This document shows positions 1-9,587 of a stretch of 64,000 nt of DNA, piece after piece. The notes under the pieces were generated by a model. The model did no database searches, was not told the DNA's origin, and saw only the letters and a program-made list of their open reading frames with translations. How positions within the stretch are numbered: the stretch's first letter is position 1; each line of letters opens with the position of its first letter. Position numbers and translations under genes: made by a program. The DNA is taken from assembly GCA_029261295.1 (NCBI GenBank), contig JAJDBP010000002.1, forward strand, positions 124,001-188,000. The letters are read 5' to 3'. Source of the DNA: Nitrospirales bacterium. Its GTDB lineage: Bacteria; Nitrospirota; Nitrospiria; Nitrospirales; UBA8639.

Positions 1-373
1 GATGGTTTTGATATTCCCGAAAGGCCTCCTGCTGGAGAATTTGACGTTGTTGCCCTTCGGCCTTTTCAGCAGTGTGATCAAATGATAGTGAAGTCTCCGA
101 TTCAGATTCTGAAAAGGCCGGTTTATCAGGAAGACCTGTTGAAGTTTCTAGAACAGACGGGTTGGAAGTTTCAGTGGGTACACCAGGATCTGGATCTGAG
201 CGATCAAAATCTACTAACACCTGTAAGTCTGTTAAGCCCTGAAGTGTGGCTAGGTCTTTGAGGGTTGCAATCTTAAAAGAATTCGTAGGAAACGGGTGGC
301 TGAACCAGGATCCTTCGATCTTAATAAATAACCCAAGTCGTAGGGTGCTGGGTTCTATAGGGGCGAATGACAT
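1..373 (-). CDS. HD-GYP family protein, N-terminal part (runs off the window)
   Basis: An open frame reads leftward from ATG at 373-371 and leaves the window without a stop. The first 60 residues carry a pattern typical of the DUF3391 domain that precedes many HD-GYP cyclic-di-GMP phosphodiesterases: a LRLGLFIKI stretch, then SWFSHPFPTNSFKI, then an LQVLVDFD strand. An acidic, Ser/Thr-rich linker follows up to the window edge. The catalytic HD-GYP part is not visible, so the enzymatic role is inferred from this N-terminal domain alone. A second HD-GYP protein lies at 4582-5685. No clear Shine-Dalgarno sequence precedes the start. Confidence 0.6.
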   Translation of the reverse strand, partial: MSFAPIEPSTLRLGLFIKIEGSWFSHPFPTNSFKIATLKDLATLQGLTDLQVLVDFDRSDPDPGVPTETSNPSVLETSTGLPDKPAFSESESETSLSFDHTAEKAEGQQRQILQQEAFREYQNH

Positions 374-732
374 ATCAATGAAGGAATATAGGAAAGATTA
401 AAACAGTCATAGAATGGTCCGTAACAGAAATATCCCATTTCTTGATAATGTTGGAAACAAAGAGATTTTTACGCTTAAGAACAGAACAAGCCAGTCCCTC
501 CCTGGCCTCGTGTTGCCTACGTAAATTCTCTCATGATCTTTTCGGAGGACTGCCCCTGAAAATTAAGAGAATGTCTGGGGCAAGCCCTCGCGGTTGAAGA
601 GGAGCCAGGGTCGGTGAGTTTTCAAGGACAATAGTGCGTATAAATAGCTAAGTATTATTATGCGGGTGGCGGGACTGAAAACTAAATGTTACGGCCAATG
701 TGGAGGGCAAACGGATAGGTACCATGCTAGTC
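374..732. other. Intergenic region without recognised gene
   Basis: This 359-base gap lies between the stop of the receiver gene and the start of the partial HD-GYP gene. No open frame with a convincing ribosome binding site, no tRNA and no strong intrinsic terminator was found. The stretch at 545-640 is richer in G and C than its flanks and was checked for a cyclic-di-GMP riboswitch, but the GEMM core bases were not found. It presumably carries the promoter of the leftward HD-GYP gene. Confidence 0.5.
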
Positions 733-1434
733 CTATAGTGAAGGATCAGGTGTGTCCTCAGGGACTTTTTTGGTTTCGGTGGTTTCGTATAATACCGTTT
801 CTAAGTATTTACGCAAACCGGCTAAATCTTTAGATCTGAAGGCGCTCTTGGTTTTCTGAAGAACTTGAATCGTATGAAAAATTGATTCACGAAGACGGAA
901 ATAGTGTGATTTGGATGAATCAGTAAGTGTAGAAGGTTTGGCAGAATACAAAACTTCTTCTTCCGAGGAAAGCCGAAAGACATTCGCTGCTGCTTCTAAT
1001 GCTGTGAGCTCTTGAGCGCGCTGCTGAGATTCTTCTCGTGCTAAAGTGAGACTGGCCAACAGGTGTTTGTGGTGAATTCCTTCCCGGACAGCCTCTAATA
1101 ATCTGGGGAAATCAATCGGTTTAATCATGTATTCCAGAACATTTAATCGAACGCTTTTGACAGCAGATGGAACAGACGGGTAGCCAGTGACCACAATCAC
1201 AGGTAAAGATTTTGACCGTTCTCGTAACTCTCCAACTGTTTCCATGACCCGGTTTCCCGGCATGTTCAAATCAGTGATGAGGAGATCAAATTCGTTTTGG
1301 GTTAAGGCTTGTGAGAGTTCATTTACATTATGAACTGCCTGGCAATCGTAACCCTCATCCTCAAGGAGTTCCTTCGTGGCTTCTAAAAATGTTGGCTCAT
1401 CGTCGGCTAATAAAATGTTGCCATGATGTCCCAT
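733..1434 (-). CDS. Response regulator with single receiver domain
   Basis: The protein has 233 residues. Residues 5-125 form a CheY-like receiver: acidic pair D11-D12, phospho-acceptor D55 in a TDLNMPG context, a conserved Thr in VVVTGYP and the Lys in IKPIDF. The remaining 100 residues are mostly helical and charged, with no DNA-binding or enzymatic domain that I recognise. The start codon abuts the stop of the upstream histidine kinase with no gap (stop 1435-1437, start 1434), so the two are almost certainly co-transcribed and translationally coupled. It is the likely phosphorylation target of that kinase and could act as a phospho-relay or protein-interaction output. Confidence 0.85.
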   Translation of the reverse strand: MGHHGNILLADDEPTFLEATKELLEDEGYDCQAVHNVNELSQALTQNEFDLLITDLNMPGNRVMETVGELRERSKSLPVIVVTGYPSVPSAVKSVRLNVLEYMIKPIDFPRLLEAVREGIHHKHLLASLTLAREESQQRAQELTALEAAANVFRLSSEEEVLYSAKPSTLTDSSKSHYFRLRESIFHTIQVLQKTKSAFRSKDLAGLRKYLETVLYETTETKKVPEDTPDPSL

Positions 1435-4400
1435 TTACGCATCCTTTCTGGGTAAGGTAATCCGAAAAGCACTTCCTTGTCCTATTGTACTGCAACAGTC
1501 AAGTTCTCCTCCCATGGACTGAACCAAACTATGACTAATGGCGAGTCCTAACCCCATCCCACCTTCCTGCTGCGCTTGTTTCGTTGTAAAAAACGGTTCG
1601 AAAATGTGAGATATGATGTCTTTTGGAATGCCTTCTCCCTGGTCAGCAACTTCAATACAAATGGTCCGAGGTTCAATTTGGCAGGCTATCTTAATTGTAC
1701 CTTCTGGAGTAGAAGCGTCAATACCGTTCTGGATCAAATTGCAGAGGACCTGAGTGAGTTCGCCTGACGGCAGATGGGAAAACATTGGGGCCGGAAGGTC
1801 TAATAGAGAAAGGGTGATATGTTTTGAAGAGGCTCGCGCATGCATGATCTCAATCGCGTCATGAATTGGTATGTGGAGGTCGATGAGGGTAGGGGTGGGG
1901 CTACTGGGTCGGTATAATTGATACAGGTGTTTGGTGATCTGCGCGATCCGATCAATACAGTCCTCGGCTTTGGCCATATAATGAAAATTGGGGTGTTCAG
2001 GTGGAATGCCTCGTTTCAGCAAGAGCAACGATTGCGAAATGCTGGCCAACGGATTGTTAATCTCATGAGCGACGCTGGCAGCAATTTGGGCGAGAGCTGC
2101 TAACTTTTCGACTTGCATGCGTCGCTGCTCTAACTCCTGAATACGTTCGGTTCGCTGTGTCACTGTTTTTTCTAATTCCACATTGTGTTTCTGAATGGCA
2201 TCCTCAAGGTATTTTCGTTGGGTGATGTCCTCTACAACACACATGTGGAATGAAGGGTCCCCACCAATGTGCCACATGGGAGAAATCGTCATGTTGACCC
2301 ATACGATGTGCCCCTCTTTGTGAAAGTAGCGCTTCTCCATAGAGAAGTTAGAAATTTCTCCGGATCGCAGCTGCGTCATTTGGTTCTGAATATTTGGGAG
2401 GTCGTCTGGGTGAGAAATATCCTGGAAGGGCATATGTAATAATTCTTTTTGAGAAAAGCCAAGGATGCTGCAATAACGTTGATTGATTTTGATGAATTTC
2501 CCAGAATTTGATTGAACCTGGGCCACTCCTACCGCAGCCTGTTCAAACATGATTCGAAATCTTTCTTCACTTTGCCGCAGTGCTACCTCACTTTTTTTCC
2601 GGTCAGTAATGTCTATCAAATTGGCCACTCGATAGAGCGTCTGTTCATTGAGGTCCTTGATAGCTGAAACGGTTTCTAATGCTGGAAATGTAGTGCCGTC
2701 CTTTCGGATGTGAAGAGCCTCAAAGGAAAGGAACCCTTTTTTGTGAATTTGTTCAATAATTTGGGGAAGGTGGCTTCGAAATTCGGGTGCATAAACTTGT
2801 TCCATAGGCATTTCTTCTAATTCTCGAATAGCATATCCATGCATTCGAGCATAGGCTTCGTTCACCATGTCGAAGATGCTGGATTCTTTCTTGCTGACGG
2901 CAACTCCCCATTGGGTATGCTGAAAAATCGTGGCCCATTTCTGGAGTTGAGATTGGGCATTTTCCCATTCAGTAATATCGCGCCCGATGCAAATGACCCC
3001 ATACGGTTGGTGATCCTGGTCAACCAGTCGATCCACATTCCATAAGATCTGGCGTTTTTCTCTCTCAATGGTCATCACCACATTCTGGAAATCTCGGGAA
3101 GGTTTTCCCTGGAGAACATTTTTAATATCAGCCAAAATCGGCACACGATCAGTCCCTTGAATAAAAAGTTCGAAATAATTCTTATCAAGAACCTCTTCTC
3201 GGGTTCTGCCATAGAGACGTTCAGCTTCTCGATTCCATTCCACGATCCATCCGTCTGGTGTGAGCCCAATGATGATGCTTCCCGCTGTTTCTACTAAGGA
3301 TCGAAAACGATATTCACTGGCTCGTAATTCCCGTTCAATTTTTTTGCGAGCTGAAATATCTTGGACCATGCCTCGGCGCTCAATAATCTTCCCAGTTTCA
3401 TCATAAATGAGCCGAACCGTCAGACTGACCCAAATATGACTGCCATCCTTTTTGATCATCTCTAATTCTTCATCTTGAATGGAGACACCCTGTTGAGTTC
3501 TCTTTTGAACGTTTTTGGCTTTTTCATACCCCTCTTGGGTCGGCGCATATAGAGTCAACACGTGTTTCCCGATGAGATCATTGTATGAGTATCCGAGTAG
3601 TTCACTTGCGCGATGGTTCACTCTGGTGATGTGGTCATCAAATGAAGCAGAAAAGTACGCTAACGGAGCAGATTCATAGAGATCGCGAAATTGGTCTTCG
3701 CTAGCCTTGAGTGCCTCTTCAGCTTTCTTGTGTTCGGTCCTGTCCCGACTGATCACGACAATTTCTTGAACCTGGTGCCTTTCGTTAATTAGTGGGAGAT
3801 AGGTGACAGCCATGAAGCGGGTTTTTTCACTAAGGAAAGAAAACCATGCTTCATAGGAAATTTCCTCCCCCTGAAAGCTGCGATCGAGCAAGGGCTTTAC
3901 TGTTTGGGAGTAGATGGATTCTCCAAGTAACTGTGATACAGACATTCCAACTATTTCTTGGGCGGACTTTCTGTGAAACTTTTCATAGCTCGGGTTAACT
4001 CGCTTGTACCTGTGATCGCGGTCAAGAATAGACATGTGATCTTTGGTGGCCAGGAATACCTTGTCAGAAAGTAAGCTGGATTCAGCTTGGTGAAGATAAA
4101 GGCGACCCATGATTGCGGTGGTCCAAATTGCGAATAGTGCGAATGTTCGATTCACCAGAACTATCCATAATTCACTTCCTAGAGGAGAGAGAAAAATTCC
4201 TACTATCGTCAGCAAGGAACAGGCCGATGCGGTCCAAAATGGGAGCTGTGGGTTTCGATGTCTAATACTGATGAGGATAACCAGGATATACGGCACACCT
4301 CCTGCTATTCCTAAGGGAAGAGCTAGGTCTGCAATAAAAATGACCCCGGCCACGGAGACAAGGATTTTCCAGGTGGAATCAGGAAATTTTCGGTTGGATG

Positions 4401-4452
4401 ATTCTGGCAAACCGCGTAATGCGTCCATTTTTTTGGTTGGATTGAGACGCAA
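1435..4452 (-). CDS. Multi-PAS membrane sensor histidine kinase
   Basis: The protein has 1005 residues. Residues 27-115 contain about four hydrophobic segments without a sizeable periplasmic loop. Five PAS domains follow at roughly 130-240, 250-372, 378-500, 503-625 and 630-755, then a short coiled coil, a HisKA domain with phospho-acceptor H796 (VAHEINNPLAS) and a HATPase domain with N box around N909, G1 at DQGEGIP and G2 at GMGLGL. It would sense several internal or membrane signals and phosphorylate the adjacent receiver protein. The long frame starts at TTG (4450-4452). An in-frame ATG eight codons later is an alternative, and neither has a good Shine-Dalgarno sequence. Confidence 0.9.
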   Translation of the reverse strand: MRLNPTKKMDALRGLPESSNRKFPDSTWKILVSVAGVIFIADLALPLGIAGGVPYILVILISIRHRNPQLPFWTASACSLLTIVGIFLSPLGSELWIVLVNRTFALFAIWTTAIMGRLYLHQAESSLLSDKVFLATKDHMSILDRDHRYKRVNPSYEKFHRKSAQEIVGMSVSQLLGESIYSQTVKPLLDRSFQGEEISYEAWFSFLSEKTRFMAVTYLPLINERHQVQEIVVISRDRTEHKKAEEALKASEDQFRDLYESAPLAYFSASFDDHITRVNHRASELLGYSYNDLIGKHVLTLYAPTQEGYEKAKNVQKRTQQGVSIQDEELEMIKKDGSHIWVSLTVRLIYDETGKIIERRGMVQDISARKKIERELRASEYRFRSLVETAGSIIIGLTPDGWIVEWNREAERLYGRTREEVLDKNYFELFIQGTDRVPILADIKNVLQGKPSRDFQNVVMTIEREKRQILWNVDRLVDQDHQPYGVICIGRDITEWENAQSQLQKWATIFQHTQWGVAVSKKESSIFDMVNEAYARMHGYAIRELEEMPMEQVYAPEFRSHLPQIIEQIHKKGFLSFEALHIRKDGTTFPALETVSAIKDLNEQTLYRVANLIDITDRKKSEVALRQSEERFRIMFEQAAVGVAQVQSNSGKFIKINQRYCSILGFSQKELLHMPFQDISHPDDLPNIQNQMTQLRSGEISNFSMEKRYFHKEGHIVWVNMTISPMWHIGGDPSFHMCVVEDITQRKYLEDAIQKHNVELEKTVTQRTERIQELEQRRMQVEKLAALAQIAASVAHEINNPLASISQSLLLLKRGIPPEHPNFHYMAKAEDCIDRIAQITKHLYQLYRPSSPTPTLIDLHIPIHDAIEIMHARASSKHITLSLLDLPAPMFSHLPSGELTQVLCNLIQNGIDASTPEGTIKIACQIEPRTICIEVADQGEGIPKDIISHIFEPFFTTKQAQQEGGMGLGLAISHSLVQSMGGELDCCSTIGQGSAFRITLPRKDA

Positions 4453-4581
4453 CTCTTTTAGTATGAGGAGGGTGTATGGAAGTATAACTCATCAAATGAT
4501 CAGGATAAAGCCGGGTTGTTACGTGGCTCCGACATCCCTTGATATAAAACGGGAAAGAAACGATAGATTGAAAAGGATAAA

Positions 4582-5685
4582 TTAAGCGAGGTAACTGGAT
4601 TCGACCAGATTAAATTGAGGAGTGTCTATATCGGAGTGGGTGCGTTGAATATCGATAATGACAGGAAGAAGTTCTTCGAACATTTCTATCAAGCGAGGGT
4701 CGAAATGTATGCCAGATAGGGATCGGATTTCCTGCAGTGTTTTTTCAAGTGGCCAGGGTTCCTTGTAGCAACGTCTAGAGGAGAGTGCATCAAAGACATC
4801 GGCTATCGCACAAATTCGTCCCACTAGAGGAATATCTTCCCCGCTTAATTTATTCGGGTACCCTGACCCATCCCATTTTTCATGATGAGTGAGGGCAATC
4901 AATTCAGCCATTTGAAGGATGGGAGAGTGACTGTTGGATAGTAGTTGCGCGCCGATGACCGTATGTTGCTGCATGATTTCCCATTCGTCTGCATCTAATT
5001 TTCCAGGCTTGAGGAGAATTTTATCGGGAATGCCAAGTTTCCCCACATCATGCATTGGCGTGGCGTGAAACAAGGTGTCACAGTCTTCTTCGCTCAGGTT
5101 GCACGCGCGTCCGATGACCACGGCGTAATGGCTCATGCGGACAATATGGCTCCCGGTTTCATTGTCACGGTGTTCAGCGGCTTGCGCTAATCGATGAACA
5201 ACTTCCAATTGAGTTTCTTTCAGCTCTTGAGTACGCAATCGAACGGTTTCTTCAAGACTGTCTTTTTGCTCAGAGATGGTTTTATGGAGGAGGCTGGCTT
5301 CAAGGAGAATGCGAATGCGCATAAGCACTTCGATTTTATCAAAAGGTTTATGGAGAAAATCTTTTGCTCCTGATTCGAGTGCTCGAAGTCGTGTTTCACG
5401 ATCTTCTTCTGAGGTCAAAACAAGAATGGGTAAATAGGTTTCTTTCTGGATAATTTTTAGTTGCCCCATCACTTGAAAGCCATTGATTTGAGGCATGCGT
5501 ATATCTAAGCAAATGAGATCTGGTTTCACATCTTTGACAAGAGAGACGACTTGGGTAGGATCTTGAGTAGAATGCACATGCATATAACCAGCGTTTTGTA
5601 AAATGCTCTCCAAGAGCAGAATGTTGGTCATTTGGTCATCCACAATTAGAATTGTGGCGTTTTGGCATTGTTGTTGTGTAATCAT
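4582..5685 (-). CDS. Receiver/HD-GYP cyclic-di-GMP phosphodiesterase (RpfG-like)
   Basis: The 367-residue protein begins with a receiver domain (acidic pair at 16-17, phospho-acceptor D61 in CLDIRMP, conserved Thr in LTSEED, Lys in LHKPFD). A coiled-coil linker at about 130-170 leads into an HD-GYP domain with metal-binding H212-D213 in MHDVGKLGIP, and HHEKWDGSGYP at 267-277. In this family the HD-GYP domain hydrolyses cyclic di-GMP and the receiver switches activity. It lies about 130 bases downstream of the multi-PAS kinase start on the same strand but is probably a separate unit. Its kinase partner is not evident; one of the neighbouring kinases is a reasonable guess. Confidence 0.92.
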   Translation of the reverse strand: MITQQQCQNATILIVDDQMTNILLLESILQNAGYMHVHSTQDPTQVVSLVKDVKPDLICLDIRMPQINGFQVMGQLKIIQKETYLPILVLTSEEDRETRLRALESGAKDFLHKPFDKIEVLMRIRILLEASLLHKTISEQKDSLEETVRLRTQELKETQLEVVHRLAQAAEHRDNETGSHIVRMSHYAVVIGRACNLSEEDCDTLFHATPMHDVGKLGIPDKILLKPGKLDADEWEIMQQHTVIGAQLLSNSHSPILQMAELIALTHHEKWDGSGYPNKLSGEDIPLVGRICAIADVFDALSSRRCYKEPWPLEKTLQEIRSLSGIHFDPRLIEMFEELLPVIIDIQRTHSDIDTPQFNLVESSYLA

Positions 5686-5948
5686 GAGATTCTTTTATGT
5701 TTGTCTTATTCTCTATTGACTGATTTATGAGGATGGTTATTTGGCATGAATGGAAAAGGAAAACTTTTTGATTCTGATTCATTTTCGGACAAGCTGCTAG
5801 AAACTTGACTGCAGATATGGAACTTTCTTGGTGTCCGGTTAAGGCACACATCTCTTGTGCGAAAATTCTGTAAGATGGCGATTGTTAGTGAACAGTTAAA
5901 GAAATTGAGAGATGAAAAAAGGAGTTTTGATATAGAAAAGTCAGATTT

Positions 5949-8900
5949 CTATGATTGAGGCGATTGGAGAGTAGTCAGGAATGTGGTGATGTGAGTCACC
6001 GCAGTCTGAAGGGTTTCGATGGTTTGATGACTGTCGATAGGCTTACCTTGTCGGCTAAATTCTTCAAGTTCTTTGGCTAGGGCTTGCAACTCTGTTGCAC
6101 CAATATTGGCACAGATGCCTTTTAACCCATGGGCTCCCTCGGCTAAGGCTTCATGGTCTTTCTGCTCTAGAGCATGTTCGATTTCTCGAACACACGCATC
6201 CACGTCTGAGACAAATTGTTCTAACATTTGTTTCACAAAGTCCGGCCCTCCCAATTCTTGCCATTCTTGAAATTGGGCAAGATTCATTGGAGACTGATTG
6301 GTTTCTTTTTGAGTGGCCTCGTCCGGATTAGCAACTTGGTGTTTCGTTTTAGGTAGTGGTAAAAATTTTGGATCGGGTGAGTTCCCCTTTTCCCGTTGGG
6401 ACATGGAAAGGTAAGGGTTGTCATCTAGAGCCGAAGGAAGCAACCTTGCGAGGATTATTTCTAATTCTTCTGGGTTGATTGGCTTGGAGAGATATTCATC
6501 CATCCCAGCAGCTAAACATTTTTCTCTGTCTCCAGGCATCGCGTTGGCAGTGAGAGCGACTATTGGAATTCGAACATGCTGAGGATTAGAACGGACGGTC
6601 TGAGATTTAGACTCGTCGGTATTCTTTTCAGCTTCAGCTGACCTGATCGTACGAGTGGCTTCATAGCCATCCATTTCTGGCATTTGGCAGTCCATTAAGA
6701 TAAGAGCATAAGATTCGTTTAGGACCGCTTGTACGGCCTCCTTCCCGTTCATGACTACATCACACGATAAGCCAAGGCGTTTCAATAACAAAACAAGGAG
6801 TTGTTGATTAATGGCATGGTCATCAGCGATTAAGATCTTAAGGCGTAATTGACGTTGCGCTTCTTTGATGGTGTGTCGAGTGACCAATGGCCTAGATTGG
6901 GACGAAGTATGAGAATCTGGAAAGCCTATAACCGTAGATAAACTGTCATGAAGATGGAGCTTATGGATCGGTTTGGTTAAATACGCATCAAATCCAGCCT
7001 GTTGGGCATCTGCAGCTTCACCCCGTTGTCCGAACGAGGTGAGTAACACTAACTTTGTTTGGGAAATTGAAGCTTCTGACCTAATGCGATTGGCCAATTG
7101 CAACCCGTCATATCCAGGGAAATTTCGATCAAGGATGACAAAGTGAAAGGGGCGATTATCGGCTGCCGCATTGCACAATGTGTTAAAGCCTTCTTCTGGA
7201 TTCACGGTGATAAAAGGCTGCATCCCCCATTCTTGAGTATAGGTCTGGAGAAGGAAGAGGTTCGTGGGGTTATCATCAATGCAGCATATTCGCAAATCTT
7301 GCAATTCTTTTCGAGAGACCAATGTGTGGGTTTGACGGACGGGCTGTTTTAGGAAGGGGACTGAAAACCAAAATAACGTCCATTTATTTGGTTGGCTTTC
7401 CACTCCAATCTGTCCTCTCATGAGATCAACGAGTTGTTTGCAAATGGCTAGGCCAAGCCCGGTTCCACCAAATTTTCGGGTCGTAGAATTATCGGCTTGG
7501 CTAAAGGCCTTGAACAGTTTGTCTTTGACATCCTGAGAAATTCCTTCTCCTGTATCCCATATATGGAAACGCAATTCTACTTCCGTTTCGTTTTCTTCGG
7601 CTAAAAGGATTTGAACACTGACTTCTCCTTTGGCAGTGAATTTAATGGCGTTGCCAACCAAATTCAGAAGAATTTGGCGAAGTCGCCCTGGGTCTCCCTT
7701 AAGGCTGGTAGGAACATCGGGAAAAATAAGCCCTGTGAGTTCAAGGTTTTTGGAGGAGGCACGTTCAGCTAAAAGATCTAGGCTGTCTTCAACCGTAGCT
7801 CCTAAATTGAAGTCAATTGATTCAAATTCGAGTTTTCCTGCTTCAATTTTCGAGAAATCTAAAATGTCATTCAAGAGCGTGAGGAGGGCATGGCCTGAAC
7901 TTTTGACTGTATTGGCTAAAGAATATTGATGGGGTGTGAGGGCAGTCTCCAATAGTAATCCCGTCATACCTAAGATCCCATTCATGGGGGTTCGAATTTC
8001 ATGGCTCATGGTGGCTAAGAAATTTGACTTGGCTTTAACTGCTTGAAGTGCGGCATCGCGGGAAATAGCTAATTCTTCGTTTTTAATTTTTAGGTCAGAG
8101 GCCATCTCTTGAACCTGTTGAGCAATTCGTTGTCGTTCGGTTATTTCATCCTGCAAGAGGGTATTAGCTGTAGACAGTTCAGTGGTTCGTTCCCCAACAA
8201 GGCTGGACAAATGATGACGGTGCTGAGCCAGTTCTTGGTCACGGTCCTGGATTTCTTGGAGCATCGCGTTGAATCCATCAATCAGCGTTCCAATTTCATC
8301 CGGTGAATGTTCAGGGGCTCGCAAGGAATAATCTTGTTTTTCCGAAATACGAGTTGCCACAGCCGTGAGATTCACCAAGGGGAGTAAAATGGCCTTTTGG
8401 AGACGGGCAGAAATCACGAGCGACAAGAGGCTGGAAAGAATCAAGGCCACCAGACTGACCAGAAGAAGTTCATCAAACCGTTGATAGACGGGCCGCAAAT
8501 TGGAAAGAAGGTAAATCGTTCCTACCTGTTTATCATCTAAGTAGATCTTTCGAAATATTTCAATTGATTCCCATGTGATGCGGGAACTTACGGGTGCAGA
8601 AAGATGAATAAAGTCAGGCGGAGTTCCAGGTTGATATTGAGAGAGGACCTTTCCTCTAGGGGTAAATAGTACCGCTTGAAGAATGTTGGGTTGATGCCGA
8701 AAGACAAATAAGATCTCCTGAGCGGCTTCCTTATCTTGAAACACGAGGGCTGCTGAGCTGTTTTCCCCTACTAACCCTGCTTGCTCGACCAACTCTCCTA
8801 CTAAGGATTCACGAATGTGCCATAAGTCATTGAGGACCAATACTGAAGAAGCCAAGAGAATGCTTAACCCAGAAGTGAGTACCAAGATCAAGAGGAATTT

Positions 8901-8960
8901 CTTTTTGAGTGAAATCCTTTGGAATATCTGTATGAATTTTTTGGCTGGTTTCAATTTCAT
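5949..8960 (-). CDS. Hybrid histidine kinase with CHASE8-like sensor, two receivers and HPt
   Basis: The 1003-residue protein has a membrane segment at 21-43, a periplasmic domain at about 45-160 resembling CHASE8, a second membrane segment at 165-185, HAMP at 185-240 and a coiled coil. HisKA follows with H320 ([11 protein letters not shown]), then HATPase (G boxes DTGEGI and GTGLGL), receiver 1 (D611), receiver 2 (D757) and an HPt domain with H944 (AHGLKG). Receiver 1 has ILDRNFPG around its Asp. The start overlaps the stop of the upstream YfiR-like gene by four bases (ATGA). In the Yfi system a YfiR protein in the periplasm represses a CHASE8 membrane protein, so this kinase is probably controlled in the same way by its neighbour. 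Confidence 0.92.
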   Translation of the reverse strand: MKLKPAKKFIQIFQRISLKKKFLLILVLTSGLSILLASSVLVLNDLWHIRESLVGELVEQAGLVGENSSAALVFQDKEAAQEILFVFRHQPNILQAVLFTPRGKVLSQYQPGTPPDFIHLSAPVSSRITWESIEIFRKIYLDDKQVGTIYLLSNLRPVYQRFDELLLVSLVALILSSLLSLVISARLQKAILLPLVNLTAVATRISEKQDYSLRAPEHSPDEIGTLIDGFNAMLQEIQDRDQELAQHRHHLSSLVGERTTELSTANTLLQDEITERQRIAQQVQEMASDLKIKNEELAISRDAALQAVKAKSNFLATMSHEIRTPMNGILGMTGLLLETALTPHQYSLANTVKSSGHALLTLLNDILDFSKIEAGKLEFESIDFNLGATVEDSLDLLAERASSKNLELTGLIFPDVPTSLKGDPGRLRQILLNLVGNAIKFTAKGEVSVQILLAEENETEVELRFHIWDTGEGISQDVKDKLFKAFSQADNSTTRKFGGTGLGLAICKQLVDLMRGQIGVESQPNKWTLFWFSVPFLKQPVRQTHTLVSRKELQDLRICCIDDNPTNLFLLQTYTQEWGMQPFITVNPEEGFNTLCNAAADNRPFHFVILDRNFPGYDGLQLANRIRSEASISQTKLVLLTSFGQRGEAADAQQAGFDAYLTKPIHKLHLHDSLSTVIGFPDSHTSSQSRPLVTRHTIKEAQRQLRLKILIADDHAINQQLLVLLLKRLGLSCDVVMNGKEAVQAVLNESYALILMDCQMPEMDGYEATRTIRSAEAEKNTDESKSQTVRSNPQHVRIPIVALTANAMPGDREKCLAAGMDEYLSKPINPEELEIILARLLPSALDDNPYLSMSQREKGNSPDPKFLPLPKTKHQVANPDEATQKETNQSPMNLAQFQEWQELGGPDFVKQMLEQFVSDVDACVREIEHALEQKDHEALAEGAHGLKGICANIGATELQALAKELEEFSRQGKPIDSHQTIETLQTAVTHITTFLTTLQSPQS

Positions 8961-9508
8961 GGGGAATAGGTCTTGGCTAATCGAAGTAACTTAGAACTCA
9001 CTTTTAAATTACTGTTTTTAATGGCTTGAGTATTGATTGCGAATCGCATTTTTTGTTTTTCAACGAAAAAGTGAACCATGCCACCATGTTTGATGAAATC
9101 GAGGGTCTCACCCACGGTGAGCACATCTTTTTGGTTAATGTATCGACGAATGGTCTGTATGGTGGCTTTCCCAGAATTCGAGACATAGAGCATATGACAA
9201 TGTTGGATTTCTGCGTTTGGAGGATTACGTCGAATCTCAAAAAGATGGTCTCCAATTTTTTTGTGAGACAGGGTCGTTTCTAATGATTGATCAAAACGAG
9301 TATCTCCTAGGACACAAATTCGAAGGTACCCATCTGTGGCATGGAAGGTTGGCTCTGGCCATTCCACAAAATTGGCGAAATGATAAAAAAAGGCCGCTTT
9401 CACTTGATCTTCTCTAGGGCCCTCGGCCTGGCTGGCACTAGGCAGCCATGTGAAGGCGACGACGCTGAGGATGAGGGAATACAGAATGCGAAAAGTGACG
9501 GCTTCCAT
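8957..9508 (-). CDS. YfiR-family periplasmic regulator (DUF4154)
   Basis: The 183-residue protein starts with a signal peptide (hydrophobic core at about 8-22, cleavage likely after SQA near 28). The mature part has the family pattern: KAAFFYHFANFVEWPE, then RICVLGDTRF, IQHCHMLYVS and a C-terminal MVHFFVEKQKMRFAIN segment. YfiR proteins sit in the periplasm and bind the extracytoplasmic part of a partner membrane protein. The gene overlaps the following CHASE8-like kinase by four bases and follows a TonB-dependent receptor gene, an order that implies one signalling unit. One cysteine lies in each of two strands (RICVLG, QHCHML); these may pair, as disulphides do in YfiR. Confidence 0.88.
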   Translation of the reverse strand: MEAVTFRILYSLILSVVAFTWLPSASQAEGPREDQVKAAFFYHFANFVEWPEPTFHATDGYLRICVLGDTRFDQSLETTLSHKKIGDHLFEIRRNPPNAEIQHCHMLYVSNSGKATIQTIRRYINQKDVLTVGETLDFIKHGGMVHFFVEKQKMRFAINTQAIKNSNLKVSSKLLRLAKTYSP

Positions 9509-9587
9509 AGTTAGTGGTGTTTCATCAACAGAGAGAGAGGTGTGCCTTCAGTAAGAGTTCCTTGTGCCCGTGCCATAATTGAAACGA

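Noticed and set aside
541-660. Possible cyclic-di-GMP riboswitch before the HD-GYP gene
   Set aside because: GEMM core bases and tetraloop receptor were not found.
4109-4585. 158-codon rightward frame
   Set aside because: Almost all of it lies opposite the N-terminal part of the multi-PAS kinase and it has no ribosome binding site.
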